Origin: Flagellimonas myxillae
GTDB taxonomy: Bacteria > Bacteroidota > Bacteroidia > Flavobacteriales > Flavobacteriaceae
Assembly: GCF_023502235.1 (NCBI RefSeq)
Contig: NZ_JAMFLY010000001.1
Location: 1,674,001-1,738,000, forward strand
Length of the DNA: 64,000 bases
Direction of reading: 5' to 3'
Below are positions 27,243 through 36,277 of this stretch, in pieces; the stretch's first letter is position 1, and each line of letters opens with the position of its first letter. Under the pieces are notes generated by a model that saw only the letters and a program-made list of their open reading frames with translations, was not told where the DNA came from and did no database searches. The position numbers were made by a program, and so were the translations under genes.

Positions 27243-27884
27243 CTACATTTTAATTGACATGAGCACAGCCAGTGCTAGGGCCATACTATTGTTTTCTATT
27301 TCCAAATAGGCTGCCTCATCATGATTTGACAGGAAACCCAACTCCACCAAAATTGCTGGGCATACCGCTATCGATTCGCGTAGTACTTGAAAGTTTGCTC
27401 TTTTAAGCCCCCTACTTCTATATCCCAATTTTTGAGTAAGCGTTTCTACTATGGATTGGCCCAAGCGCATTGATTCCACTTGGTTTTTGGTCGTTATGCT
27501 TGTTTTGCTATGCAGGTAAATTTCAACGCCCGTAGCCCTTTCATTTTTAGCATGATTGCAATGCAACGATATAAAAAGGTCGGGTTGAATTGCCTTTACC
27601 AGTTTAGTCCGATGCCGCAGTGAAATAAGTGTGTCCGTGTATCTTGTCAAATACAAATCATATTCATTATTGAGGACTTTCCTATTAAACTCTAGCATTG
27701 CTTTTGCAATGGCCAGTGTGATATCTTTCTCTTTTATATGATTGGTTCCTATAGCTCCAGAATCCATTCCACCATGTCCGGCATCAATTATGATTACCTT
27801 TTTATGTTGTGCTACGGGCATATGTAAAGGCATCAAAAAAAGTAGCGTTATCAACAGTTTTACTGGTTCCATATTTACTTGCAT
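27243..27884 (-). CDS. N-acetylmuramoyl-L-alanine amidase (Amidase_3)
   Basis: A 213-residue exported zinc amidase with signal peptide about 5-25. The Amidase_3 motifs are present: IIIDAGHGGMDSGAIG (first zinc His), the downstream zinc glutamate, SLHCNHAKNE (second zinc His) and LVELGFLSN with the catalytic Glu. It cuts the bond between MurNAc and the stem peptide. It lies just upstream of, and divergent from, the mating-pore operon, so it probably opens peptidoglycan for assembly of the transfer machinery rather than acting in cell division. The translation start could be the ATG at 27884 or at 27872. Confidence 0.9.
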   Translation of the reverse strand: MQVNMEPVKLLITLLFLMPLHMPVAQHKKVIIIDAGHGGMDSGAIGTNHIKEKDITLAIAKAMLEFNRKVLNNEYDLYLTRYTDTLISLRHRTKLVKAIQPDLFISLHCNHAKNERATGVEIYLHSKTSITTKNQVESMRLGQSIVETLTQKLGYRSRGLKRANFQVLRESIAVCPAILVELGFLSNHDEAAYLEIENNSMALALAVLMSIKM

Positions 27885-28075
27885 TTAGGTAACTATCCAT
27901 TGCACAATTTTTAAAGATTTCAACCAATGCATAACTATACTTCAAAATTTAACGCTGATTACCGTTAATATTTTCAGTTTTTCTCCCTTTCCATGCATTC
28001 CCTTATAGATTTCGTAAAAAGTTATTTCAAACAGGTTCCCTAAGCGCATTGGAGAACCATAAAAACGTAAGCGTT

Positions 28076-28363
28076 ATGAAAAAAACAGTTTATCCTTTGT
28101 GGGCCATGCTCCTAATGAGCCTACCCACATTTGCACAAATCGGAGGTATTGAAGATTCGGTAAATGATGTTTCCGATACCATTAGGTCTATTTTCCCTCT
28201 ACTATTGGGGGTCATTTTCCTCATCGGATTCTTATTTAATGCAGGTCATTTCTTCGGCGAAAATGCAGACCTCAAAAAGGGAATTACCCGTGTTTTGGTT
28301 TTTGTACTCATAGCAGGGGCGGTAGTGGGCATCTTTACCTATCTCATTGGAATAGTAGTCTAA
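28076..28363 (+). CDS. traE: TraE-like conjugation protein (DUF4134)
   Basis: A 95-residue protein with a cleavable signal peptide (MKKTVYPLWAMLLMSLPTFAQ) and two further hydrophobic segments (about 42-60 and 73-95) around a polar GENADLKKG turn. The size and two-helix layout match the VirB2-like pilin subunit of CTnDOT-type systems, usually annotated as DUF4134 or TraE. It opens the mating-pore operon. The ATG at 28076 gives the signal peptide; a TTG-started longer frame was rejected. Confidence 0.85.
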   Translation: MKKTVYPLWAMLLMSLPTFAQIGGIEDSVNDVSDTIRSIFPLLLGVIFLIGFLFNAGHFFGENADLKKGITRVLVFVLIAGAVVGIFTYLIGIVV

Positions 28364-28393
28364 GGTCGATAATCGACATTAAAAAACTATACA

Positions 28394-28678
28394 ATGAAAA
28401 GGTATGAAGTTTATAAAAACATTCGCAAAGGGGCAATGATATGGGGGCTTCCCATATCCCTCTTTGCAATGATGATGCTCTTAATACTGGGATCCCTGCT
28501 GATAATCATTTTTTCATTCAGCCTTTGGGTCATCATCGGAGCATTCTTACTAAACGGTACATTCTATATCGTTCTGACCAAAATTGCCCGTAAAGCAATA
28601 ACCCTAAACATCGTTAAGATATTTCCTAAAATCATAAGCAACAAGAAAGAAAACATACAATACTATGTCGATTATTAA
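28394..28678 (+). CDS. traF: TraF-like conjugation protein (DUF4133)
   Basis: A 94-residue protein with two hydrophobic helices (about 17-37 and 41-60) and a basic N-terminus (MKRYEVYKNIRKGAMIWGLP), matching the VirB3-like DUF4133/TraF family. VirB3 proteins sit in the inner membrane next to the VirB4 ATPase. Its 3' end overlaps the traG start by 14 bp, so translation is coupled to the VirB4-like protein, as expected for partners. Confidence 0.85.
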   Translation: MKRYEVYKNIRKGAMIWGLPISLFAMMMLLILGSLLIIIFSFSLWVIIGAFLLNGTFYIVLTKIARKAITLNIVKIFPKIISNKKENIQYYVDY

Positions 28679-31079
28679 TACAGCATCATATAACCCCATC
28701 ATAGAAATACGGGATAATTTAATATTTGCCAACAATGGCAATATCATAGCCTGTTATCGTGGAGAACTCCCTGAGATCTATTCTTTATCGGAAAAGGATT
28801 TCGAGGACTTACACAGTATTTGGTTTCAAGCACTAAAGTCTTTGCCCGTTGGTTCCGTTATTCATAAGCAAGATGTTTACCTTAAGAAAGGGTTTAGCTC
28901 GGAATACCTACCCAATAATACTTTTCTTGGAAAAGCAACACACGACCATTTCAAAGGAAGGGAATACATAGAACATCGTTGCTATCTATTCCTCACATTG
29001 GCAGGAAACAAAACATTTAACAACCCCAAATATGTAAACCCATTTCGGAAAATAAGTAAAGGGATTTACCAAGAATTAAATCAGAACGTTCACAGTTTCA
29101 TTGGTTCGGTAAATGATTCCATTTCCTATATCAACAATAGCCGCAAAGTTCAATTTCTACCTTTAAAGGAATCCGAAATACTCAATTTTTCACAAACCTT
29201 TTTTAACGGTTTCAATCTCAATTTTGATACCGATATGCTTTTGGAGAAATCCAAAATTACCATAGGCAATAATCATTTTGACGTATTGGCCATCAATAGT
29301 GAATCCTGTTTTGGCGAAAACGTACAAACAAGTAAAATCAACGAACGTTTTACTTCGGATGATTTTGTATTTCATCAAGGGTATATCGATGGTTTGGGAC
29401 TTTCCCTGAATGAAAATCATATCGTTAATCAAATCCTTTATTTAGATGATAAACAGAAATGGCGAAAACTCTTAGAAAAGAAGATTGAGGAACTTAAAAA
29501 GAGTTCGAATTTTGGTACGCAGAACAAAGTCATTCTTAAAAAAATTGAGCATATCGTTGACCAAATCAACAATGATGATAGCGCAAGAATCATAAGAGGA
29601 CATTTGAATATTGTCTATTGGGACCGGGAAGCCCAACAGCTGGAAAGCATAGGCTCACAAATAAAATCGGAATTTAAGGAACTGGATATTACTCCATACT
29701 ATCCAAGGGGTGAGGAACGTAAAAATTATATTCTAAATAGCCATCCCTGTTTTTCTTCCAATTTTTCAAATGAGGATTTGTACGTGACCGATTTGAAACA
29801 TGCGCTTTGCCTTTTCATAAACAACACCAGCTACAGGACGGATAGGCAAGGAATTATATTCAATGATAGGGAACATAACATCCCCGTGTTAAAGGATGTT
29901 TGGGACGAGAAAAAGAAACGTATCAAAGCGAGGAACTTTGCCATTTTTGCGCCTACGGGAGAGGGGAAATCCTTTTTGGCAAACAACATATTACGGCAGT
30001 ATTTTGAAATGGGTGTGCGCCTTGTCATTATTGACTTGGGAGGTTCCTACACCAAGTTTGCCAGTCTGTATCCCGAACAATATACTGTACTGCGCTATGA
30101 AAGCGGCAAGAGCCTTGGTATCAATCCCTTCTTTATAACAAAAGGTGACGATGTCACCCCAGAGCGGTTAGAGGATCTATCTGTATTCCTATTTGAACTG
30201 ATTGGGGAAGGCACCAAGCCAAAAAAGGAACAGTCCGTAGCCCTCAAGAAAATATTACACGCTTATTATAAAAAAAATGCAGAGGGGCATTCCCTCGATA
30301 GTTTTTATACCTATATCGAATCGCAACGGGAAAATCTATTGACCCAACTGCATATTCATTCTGATTACTTCAATATTGAAGGGTTCTTGCATATCCTATC
30401 TGAGTATGTACGTGATGGATTGTATAGTTTTTTATTTGAAACAAGTGAAGACCAATCCTATAAGATTGAGGACAAGCGATTGATTGTATTTGAACTGGAT
30501 GAGGTAAAGGACAATAAAGAAATTCTTTCCGTAATGCTCAAACTGATCAAAACAGCAATACAACGAACCATTTGGCAAAATAAAGAAGAAAAGGGTATTA
30601 TCCTTTTTGATGAGTTCGCCAAACAATTAAAATTCGATAACGTGCTGGAATCGGTGGAATTCTATTACCAAGCTATCCGAAAACAAGAGGGAGCAATCGG
30701 CATCATACTACAGTCCATTAATCAATTGCCAGACAATTCCACTTCGGCAAGTATTCTGGAAAATACACAGGTCATTTACAGCCTTAACAATGAAAAGGGC
30801 TATAAAGAATTAAAAAATAGGCTTAGCCTGTCCAGTCACGACCTGAATCAATTAAAATCCATCAAAAATAACTTATCAGGGAAACGTAAGTACACAGAGA
30901 TTTTTATCAAAATCGGAAAGGAAAGCAACATTTTCAGACTGGAAGTACCCCAAGAAGTTTTCGCTGCTTATCTCACTGATGGCGCCGATAACGAGGCCAT
31001 AATGGCCTTTTATAAAGAAAGTGGCTGCATGGAGATGGCCATTAAACAATTTGTTCAATTAAAATCAAAAGAGTTATGA
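28665..31079 (+). CDS. traG: TraG-family conjugation ATPase (VirB4-like)
   Basis: An 804-residue cytoplasmic ATPase that powers assembly of the mating pore. The N-terminal half is the VirB4 CagE/TrbE-like part. The ATPase core has Walker A APTGEGKSF (about 429-437), a Walker B region IILFDEFAKQ (about 642-651) and a following QSINQLP motif. It overlaps traF by 14 bp and traI by 4 bp. It corresponds to CTnDOT TraG, not to the VirD4 coupling protein, which is separately encoded at 61427-63007. Confidence 0.94.
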   Translation: MSIINTASYNPIIEIRDNLIFANNGNIIACYRGELPEIYSLSEKDFEDLHSIWFQALKSLPVGSVIHKQDVYLKKGFSSEYLPNNTFLGKATHDHFKGREYIEHRCYLFLTLAGNKTFNNPKYVNPFRKISKGIYQELNQNVHSFIGSVNDSISYINNSRKVQFLPLKESEILNFSQTFFNGFNLNFDTDMLLEKSKITIGNNHFDVLAINSESCFGENVQTSKINERFTSDDFVFHQGYIDGLGLSLNENHIVNQILYLDDKQKWRKLLEKKIEELKKSSNFGTQNKVILKKIEHIVDQINNDDSARIIRGHLNIVYWDREAQQLESIGSQIKSEFKELDITPYYPRGEERKNYILNSHPCFSSNFSNEDLYVTDLKHALCLFINNTSYRTDRQGIIFNDREHNIPVLKDVWDEKKKRIKARNFAIFAPTGEGKSFLANNILRQYFEMGVRLVIIDLGGSYTKFASLYPEQYTVLRYESGKSLGINPFFITKGDDVTPERLEDLSVFLFELIGEGTKPKKEQSVALKKILHAYYKKNAEGHSLDSFYTYIESQRENLLTQLHIHSDYFNIEGFLHILSEYVRDGLYSFLFETSEDQSYKIEDKRLIVFELDEVKDNKEILSVMLKLIKTAIQRTIWQNKEEKGIILFDEFAKQLKFDNVLESVEFYYQAIRKQEGAIGIILQSINQLPDNSTSASILENTQVIYSLNNEKGYKELKNRLSLSSHDLNQLKSIKNNLSGKRKYTEIFIKIGKESNIFRLEVPQEVFAAYLTDGADNEAIMAFYKESGCMEMAIKQFVQLKSKEL

Positions 31080-31654
31080 GAAGATTCATTTTTATGTGCC
31101 TTTTGGCACTCGGATTATTATTGTTGCCCGCACGTACTGCGTGCCAGGGAATGCCCGTGTATGATAACACCAATTTTATCACTCTGGGAAAACAAATTAT
31201 TGAAGCCGCCAAACAAACAGAAAACCTGATAAAAACGGTGGAGTTTATGAAGCAGCAAAAAGACCGTATCGAGAAGGTCAGCAATGTTGTAAAACAGTTA
31301 AAAGCGGTTCGGGAACTTGCCCGAAACAACCAACGTCTTTTTGAAGTGGTAAGGGGTGACGTGAGGAATATTTTGAATTCCCCATATATCAAACCCGAAG
31401 AAATTACAAGAGTATCGCAATCCTTTGAAAATATTATCGAAAACTCTTTGGAGGATTTGGATTTTGTACAACAAATCCTATCCAGTGACTATTTAAAAAT
31501 GACCGATGCAGAAAGGGCTGCTGTATTAAAGGACCGGGAAACAAGCTCCAAAGAAATGGTCGCTGAAATAGAGCGTAAGACCAAGCGATACAATGACATC
31601 ATTTCCTTTCGGGAAATGCAAGACAGAATTAATAGCAGGGCAACAAATTATTAG
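31076..31654 (+). CDS. traI: TraI-like conjugation protein (DUF4141)
   Basis: A 192-residue exported protein with signal peptide about 1-24 (FMCLLALGLLLLPARTAC). The rest is helical and charged (TVEFMKQQKDRIEKVSNVV, RTKRYNDIISFREMQDRIN), as in the VirB5-like DUF4141/TraI proteins of CTnDOT-type elements. It starts within the traG stop codon (4-bp overlap) and is followed 3 bp later by traJ. Confidence 0.8.
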   Translation: MRRFIFMCLLALGLLLLPARTACQGMPVYDNTNFITLGKQIIEAAKQTENLIKTVEFMKQQKDRIEKVSNVVKQLKAVRELARNNQRLFEVVRGDVRNILNSPYIKPEEITRVSQSFENIIENSLEDLDFVQQILSSDYLKMTDAERAAVLKDRETSSKEMVAEIERKTKRYNDIISFREMQDRINSRATNY

Positions 31655-31657
31655 GCT

Positions 31658-32500
31658 ATGCAGTTGGCTATCCCATTAATCGGAGGATTGGAATATGTAG
31701 ACACTGTTTTTCAAACAATTAAAGACAGTGATTTTCTACAGTATACCATTGTAGGTATGAAAGCCCTTGCCATCCTATTCTTCCTAATCAACGTCTTAAA
31801 AAAGTACAATGAAGGAGTCGCCAATAGGGATGGATATACGTGGGGGCTTACCCCAACCGAACTGATAAAGAATTTCATCATAGTGATTCTGGTCATTTTT
31901 TCAAGTCAGGTACTTGAGGTATTTGATAGTATCCTGGTGGCCATTGAAGGACAGTACAGAAATACCGCACCATCACTTTTGCCACTACAATTACAAGATG
32001 TGGAAATTGAGGATGATGTAAGTGGACTGGAAGCCGCTAGCAAGGGGTTGGCTTTATTATATGAGGCATTGACCACACCACTATATGGATTAAAGATATT
32101 AGCATTTATATTGAGTGTTTTTCTTTGGTTGTTAGACCTCTTTATTTACCCCCTGTTCTTGGCGGAACGATTCTTTTTGCTGGGGATAATGCAAGCCTTT
32201 TTTCCCTTGGTCATAAGCCTTGCCGTGTTTGAAAAGTTTCGGTCAATGGCTTATACTTTTTTCAAATTATACGCGGCTGTTTATATGTTGGTTCCTGCCT
32301 TTTTTCTGGTGAATGTATTCGTGAATGCACTCTACACAGAGTTCACTACCAATTTTTGGGTAAACCTTTTCGGCTTTGATTTTGGAAGTTCATTTTTTGC
32401 ACCCATTATCGAGTTGGGCACCATAGGCTTTATCGTCTTTTTGAAATTCAAATTGTACAAACGGGCAACCTCATTCACCTTCAAACTATTTAGTGCCTAA
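31658..32500 (+). CDS. traJ: TraJ-like conjugation membrane protein
   Basis: A 280-residue polytopic inner-membrane protein with about six hydrophobic segments, including ALAILFFLINVL, FIIVILVIFSSQVL, a double span at about 145-190, and further spans at about 210-230 and 250-270. It resembles the VirB6-like TraJ of Bacteroidota conjugative elements, which lies at the base of the DNA channel. The gene is in the usual place between traI and traK, and its boundaries are only 3 and 29 bp from its neighbours. Confidence 0.85.
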   Translation: MQLAIPLIGGLEYVDTVFQTIKDSDFLQYTIVGMKALAILFFLINVLKKYNEGVANRDGYTWGLTPTELIKNFIIVILVIFSSQVLEVFDSILVAIEGQYRNTAPSLLPLQLQDVEIEDDVSGLEAASKGLALLYEALTTPLYGLKILAFILSVFLWLLDLFIYPLFLAERFFLLGIMQAFFPLVISLAVFEKFRSMAYTFFKLYAAVYMLVPAFFLVNVFVNALYTEFTTNFWVNLFGFDFGSSFFAPIIELGTIGFIVFLKFKLYKRATSFTFKLFSA

Positions 32501-32529
32501 GGCTCTTTTAATTAAAAAAGTAATGAAAA

Positions 32530-33147
32530 ATGAAAACACCATATAAAAACATATACGAGGTCCTGAAAACGAACCGGTTTATAGTTCTGACCGTTGTTAC
32601 AATGGCGATGCTGTCCACGATTGCTTCAAGTATCATTTCCTTTAAGATGTACCACAAGTCATTGGATGGTTCTTTTGCCATCGGTAAGAATGGCGAAGTG
32701 ATACCCCTGCAATGGGTACAGCAAAAAGAGAATTTAAAGGTAGAAACCTTAGAACATTTGCGTCTATTTCATACCTATTTCTACGATATAGATGCTACTA
32801 ATTTTGAAATGAATATTGAAAAAGCCTTATGGCTTGGAAATAGTACAGTGGATAACGTATACAGACAGAAAAAAGCCGATGGTGTGTATAACAGATTGAT
32901 GCAATACTCCTTAGTTCAAAAGGTAATCAGTATCGATTCTGAAATAGACCTTAAAGCAGAACCCTATCCCTTTAGAACAACTACAGTTTTTCAAGTCAAT
33001 AGGGGGTCGATAATCGACACTTATGAATTGGTGACTACGGGTAAAATTTTACATCTGGAAAAACGAAACTTCCCGAAGAACACGCACGGGCTTTTGATTA
33101 CGGATTACTTTGAGAACACTTTAAAAAAAATAGACTATGAAAATTGA
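32530..33147 (+). CDS. traK: TraK-like conjugation protein
   Basis: A 205-residue protein with one N-terminal membrane helix (about 18-40) and a periplasmic domain, matching the VirB8-like TraK of CTnDOT-type systems (MKTPYKNIYEVLKTNRFIV start). The sequence contains LRLFHTYFYDID and QVNRGSIIDTYELVTTGKI, as usual in this family. Its 3' end overlaps traM by 11 bp; no separate traL is present between them. Confidence 0.87.
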   Translation: MKTPYKNIYEVLKTNRFIVLTVVTMAMLSTIASSIISFKMYHKSLDGSFAIGKNGEVIPLQWVQQKENLKVETLEHLRLFHTYFYDIDATNFEMNIEKALWLGNSTVDNVYRQKKADGVYNRLMQYSLVQKVISIDSEIDLKAEPYPFRTTTVFQVNRGSIIDTYELVTTGKILHLEKRNFPKNTHGLLITDYFENTLKKIDYEN

Positions 33148-34078
33148 TAAGAAGAAAATCACTTTTGCCGTAGTCATTGGAGCGGTGGTAATTTTCATTG
33201 TTGCCTATTCCATATTGACTTTTGGCGGTGATAAAGACGAACAAGATGAACTGCTACAACCCTTAGTACCCACATTAGAAACGGTAAAAGATGATTATAC
33301 ATCTAGGCTTGATGCTGTGGACGATTTAAAGGAAATTAGGGAAACCAACGCACCAAGTATCTATGATGAGAAGTATTTGGATTCAACGGGAGTCTATGAC
33401 CCTGATTTTATAGAAAAGAAGAAAATGCGTCTTGTCGATAGTATCTACTCCAATAGTCAAATTGATTATAGCACCGGTGCATTTAGAAAACGCACCTCCA
33501 ATGTAGATAATGCCATAAAGGGTATTATAGGTAAAAAAGTAGAAGAGCCTGAAGATGACAAGAGCAAGTCTACAGCAATCTTAGCAAAAGAAATGGCTTT
33601 GGAACAACAATTGTTTTTTGCTTCCAACCCTTTACCGAATTCGGCTGCGGAATCAATACCCAGCGTAAATGTAGTTGTCGATTCCAAAGAAGTTATAAAA
33701 GCAAATGACCGTTTGGAAATGCGTACCCAAAACGATGTTACCATCAAGGGGTATTTCATTCCAAGAAACACCCTTCTTTTTGGTATTGTCAGCTTTCAGC
33801 CGAATCGAGTTTTATTGAAAATAGAGAACATTAGAAACATCCCACTAGCTTTTAAAGCCTATGACTACAGAGATAATTTAGAAGGAATCTATATCAAGAA
33901 TAGTTTTCGGGAAGAACTGAGACAACAAGTACTTGGAGATGTTATAAACGAAGTTAATGTACCTGGCATTCCACAGGTTAGGGGGGTAAAGAGAATATTT
34001 CAACGTTCTAACCGTCAGGTAAAAGTAACGGTAAACAATAATTATGTGCTGACCTTAAAGGTCGAGACAGAACAATAA
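33137..34078 (+). CDS. traM: TraM-like conjugation protein
   Basis: A 313-residue protein with one N-terminal membrane helix (about 8-26, ITFAVVIGAVVIFIVAYSI), a charged low-complexity linker (about 30-150) and a beta-rich C-terminal domain (about 180-313, starting near IKANDRLEMRT). This is the layout of the VirB10-like TraM of Bacteroidota elements, which bridges the inner and outer membranes. It overlaps traK by 11 bp and precedes traN by 2 bp. Confidence 0.87.
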   Translation: MKIDKKKITFAVVIGAVVIFIVAYSILTFGGDKDEQDELLQPLVPTLETVKDDYTSRLDAVDDLKEIRETNAPSIYDEKYLDSTGVYDPDFIEKKKMRLVDSIYSNSQIDYSTGAFRKRTSNVDNAIKGIIGKKVEEPEDDKSKSTAILAKEMALEQQLFFASNPLPNSAAESIPSVNVVVDSKEVIKANDRLEMRTQNDVTIKGYFIPRNTLLFGIVSFQPNRVLLKIENIRNIPLAFKAYDYRDNLEGIYIKNSFREELRQQVLGDVINEVNVPGIPQVRGVKRIFQRSNRQVKVTVNNNYVLTLKVETEQ

Positions 34079-34080
34079 AA

Positions 34081-34887
34081 ATGAATACTATGAAAAAGTT
34101 AATAGTCATGATGAGTCTAGGGCTTATGCTATCAGCTCATGCAAAAAATAAAATTCAGTTAGATACTCTATATGCTAATTCAACAATGACAATGGCGTTG
34201 TTTTTCCCTACGGATATTAAACAGGGCATCACAGGATCGGACAATTTTGTTTTTACCTACGATAGAGAAAAAGAACAGAATCTGGGTTTATTAAAAGCGG
34301 TAAAAGGAGACCTTAGTAACTTATTGGTAATTACCGCAGATGGCACAGTGTATTCCTATATTTTGAAATATTCGGAACATCTGGAGAACCCCAATCGTTT
34401 TATAACAAAGAATGAAAGCATTGGAAACGTCAAGCAAGTTCAAACTGAGCGGACAATTACAAAACAGAGCTTTTCAGTTAAAGATTCGCTGGGACTACTG
34501 CGCAGATCTTGTGAATCATTATTAAAACTTCCTGAAGAAAAGAATATCAAGACGAAAATGAGTGATATAAAGTTGAGCCTTAAAAACTTCAAATATCACG
34601 GAGATAATGTTTATCTACAGTTTGAGATTGAAAATAAATCCGGTGTACGATTCGATTTTGATTATCTCAATGTTTTTAAGGTAAATAGAAATAAAAAGCG
34701 GAATGCATCCTATCAGGAAATTCCCTTAAACCCTATTTATGTTCACAACAAACCCTATCAAATATTACCCAATACAAAAGCGAAGTTGGTTTATGTTGTT
34801 CCGAAATTTACTATTGGTGACAGTGAAAAGATGGAGGTAAGGTTACAGGAATTAAACACGACAAGAGCTGTGAATTTAATTTGGTGA
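34081..34887 (+). CDS. traN: TraN-like conjugation protein (DUF4138)
   Basis: A 268-residue exported protein with signal peptide about 4-21 (KKLIVMMSLGLMLSAHA). It consists mostly of beta-strands, with the conserved TMALFFPTDIKQGITGSDNF and a C-terminal beta-domain (VYLQFEIENKSGVRFDFDYL). It matches the VirB9-like DUF4138/TraN family, an outer-membrane-complex component. It is the last gene of the tra operon; the usual traO, traP and traQ do not follow. A strong bidirectional terminator comes 12 bp later. Confidence 0.87.
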   Translation: MNTMKKLIVMMSLGLMLSAHAKNKIQLDTLYANSTMTMALFFPTDIKQGITGSDNFVFTYDREKEQNLGLLKAVKGDLSNLLVITADGTVYSYILKYSEHLENPNRFITKNESIGNVKQVQTERTITKQSFSVKDSLGLLRRSCESLLKLPEEKNIKTKMSDIKLSLKNFKYHGDNVYLQFEIENKSGVRFDFDYLNVFKVNRNKKRNASYQEIPLNPIYVHNKPYQILPNTKAKLVYVVPKFTIGDSEKMEVRLQELNTTRAVNLIW

Positions 34888-34891
34888 TAAT

Positions 34892-34926
34892 AAAAAAAGC
34901 CCTGATTCCATTATCAGGGCTTTTTT
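34892..34926. terminator. Bidirectional terminator between the tra operon and the metal island
   Basis: Perfect 8-bp arms GCCCTGAT (34899-34906) and ATCAGGGC (34913-34920) with AAAAAAA on one side and TTTTTT on the other. It can stop traN transcripts and the leftward metal-island transcripts. Confidence 0.9.
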
Positions 34927-34945
34927 ATACGCTCTTATATGTTTC

Positions 34946-35161
34946 CTAATTATTGCAGCAATCTTTGTTTTGTTGAATAGGTGGGCAAGCCACCGTGCCA
35001 TACGAACAGAATACACAGCAATCTCCCTCTTTAGGGCGTAATACTTCTTTACAATTTTCACAATCATAAAAGAACTGGCAAGCTGTTGTTGGCATTTCTT
35101 CTTCTTTCCTATGTCCACAGTTTGGACACCTAATTGTAGATTCTAAAATAGCTTCCATCAC
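34946..35161 (-). CDS. GDCCVxC-domain small zinc-ribbon-like protein
   Basis: A 71-residue protein with three Cys pairs: RCPNCGHRK (about 11), FYDCENC (about 32) and the defining GDCCVFCSYGTVACPP (about 46-61), plus CC near the end. The GDCCVxC family is named for this motif, is sometimes a selenoprotein, and is often found next to MerT/MerP genes. Here the motif is all cysteine. It probably binds Hg(II) or a related soft metal in the cytosol. It overlaps merTP by 4 bp and ends the leftward operon. Confidence 0.85.
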   Translation of the reverse strand: MMEAILESTIRCPNCGHRKEEEMPTTACQFFYDCENCKEVLRPKEGDCCVFCSYGTVACPPIQQNKDCCNN

Positions 35162-35760
35162 TCTATGATTTTATATCCTGTTTTTCCAATAGCGCCTACT
35201 ATCTCATTAGCAGTTACTCTACTTTTATCAAACTTCACAAAAGCTTTGGATGTTTCATAATTTGCATCTACCTCCAAAATGCCTTCTAGTTTATTTACCT
35301 CGTTTTCAATATGGGCTTCGCAACCTGCACACGTCATTCCCTGTATGGAATAGTTCACTTCACTTACGTTACTTTCAGATACATAAACGACTTGCTTTTC
35401 AGCATTTGAGTTGGGGTAAAACATATGCGAGAAATATGGAAATGCCAACATTATACCTGCAAAAATAGTCACCAAAAAAAGAAATTTTTTGGATTGTATA
35501 AATTTAGGTTTGTCATCTTCACAGTCGCAATCAATATCCTGTGTACGTGGTTTTAATTTTTGATACCAAGCAAAACCAAGAATCAAAACGGTCAAACCTA
35601 TCAAAATAGGCCTATAGGGTTCTACCCAAGAAAAAGTAGAGGCAATTCCTGTAGTTCCCGAAATCAAGGCCAACACAGGAGTAATACAACATAGAGATGC
35701 TGCGATAGCTGAAAACAATCCGGCATAAGCAGTTCGATTAGAGGTCATTGTTTTTTTCAT
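35158..35760 (-). CDS. merTP: MerTP, mercury transporter with fused MerP domain
   Basis: A 200-residue fusion. MerT part: membrane helices at about 10-35, 46-63 and 88-110, with the metal-passing pair in SLCCITPVL. MerP part (about 130-200): a heavy-metal-associated domain with GMTCAGCEAHIE. Such proteins hand metal to the cytosol. No merA reductase is visible in the window, so the fate of the metal is unclear. The start ATG at 35760 (MKKTMTSNRTAYAG) is preferred to the TTG three codons upstream. It is 1 bp after the ArsR gene. Confidence 0.9.
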   Translation of the reverse strand: MKKTMTSNRTAYAGLFSAIAASLCCITPVLALISGTTGIASTFSWVEPYRPILIGLTVLILGFAWYQKLKPRTQDIDCDCEDDKPKFIQSKKFLFLVTIFAGIMLAFPYFSHMFYPNSNAEKQVVYVSESNVSEVNYSIQGMTCAGCEAHIENEVNKLEGILEVDANYETSKAFVKFDKSRVTANEIVGAIGKTGYKIIE

Positions 35761-35761
35761 C

Positions 35762-36133
35762 CTATGCAATTTTTCTTTCAGATGTTACATTACTTAAAAT
35801 AGCAGTTAAAAAATCTTCATTTTTCTTCGAAATACGATAAAAGATGGTTTGACCATCTCTACGGGTAGTAATTACATTTACATCCTTCATCTTGCGTAAA
35901 TGTTGGGAAATAGCAGGAACACTCATTTCTAAAATATCAGCAAAGTCACAAGGGCACAATTCGGTTTCCCTCTTCAACAAAAACAATATTTTAAAACGGA
36001 CTTCATTACCAGCCAGTGCCATAATTTTACTTATGCCTTCAATGGAAGTTGATACCATATTCAAATCTTCTTTACAACGAAGTATTTGGGTGTGGTCGGC
36101 CTCTGCCCTGATACAGCTAGTTTCAAGTTTCAT
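35762..36133 (-). CDS. ArsR-family metal-responsive repressor
   Basis: A 123-residue winged-helix repressor. The recognition region is MSVPAISQHLRKMKDVNVI. The metal-site ELCPCDFADIL carries Cys pairs at the position of the ArsR ELCVCDL motif, and a further Cys lies near the N-terminus in ETSCIRAE, as in CadC. The start ATG at 36133 is chosen because the longer start at 36151 falls inside the predicted -7 box. It should repress its own promoter and the mer/P-ATPase genes until Hg, Cd, Pb or similar binds. Confidence 0.85.
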   Translation of the reverse strand: MKLETSCIRAEADHTQILRCKEDLNMVSTSIEGISKIMALAGNEVRFKILFLLKRETELCPCDFADILEMSVPAISQHLRKMKDVNVITTRRDGQTIFYRISKKNEDFLTAILSNVTSERKIA

Positions 36134-36148
36134 ATAACTTATTTTGGT

Positions 36149-36191
36149 CAAAAATATAGATATGTAATTATTTAAGCAAATACTTAAATAA
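36149..36191 (-). promoter_or_regulatory. Promoter and ArsR operator
   Basis: The 9-bp inverted repeat TTATTTAAG-CAAATA-CTTAAATAA (36168-36191) is perfect and has a 6-bp centre. On the minus strand its centre holds TTTG of the -33 box (36177-36180), 20 bp before TATTTTTG (36149-36156). The repeat covers the -33 box, so a bound repressor would block the polymerase. AT-rich palindromes are typical of ArsR/SmtB sites. Confidence 0.75.
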
Positions 36192-36277
36192 AAACTTGAG
36201 TTAAAATAAGTTTGACTCTGAAGATTTGAAAATAAAGAAAGGAATGCCTACTGATAAAAAACAGCTTGGTTTACAGG

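Noticed and set aside
34946-36133. Complete mer operon
   Set aside because: MerT and MerP functions are present but no MerA, MerB or MerR gene is seen; the regulator is ArsR-type.
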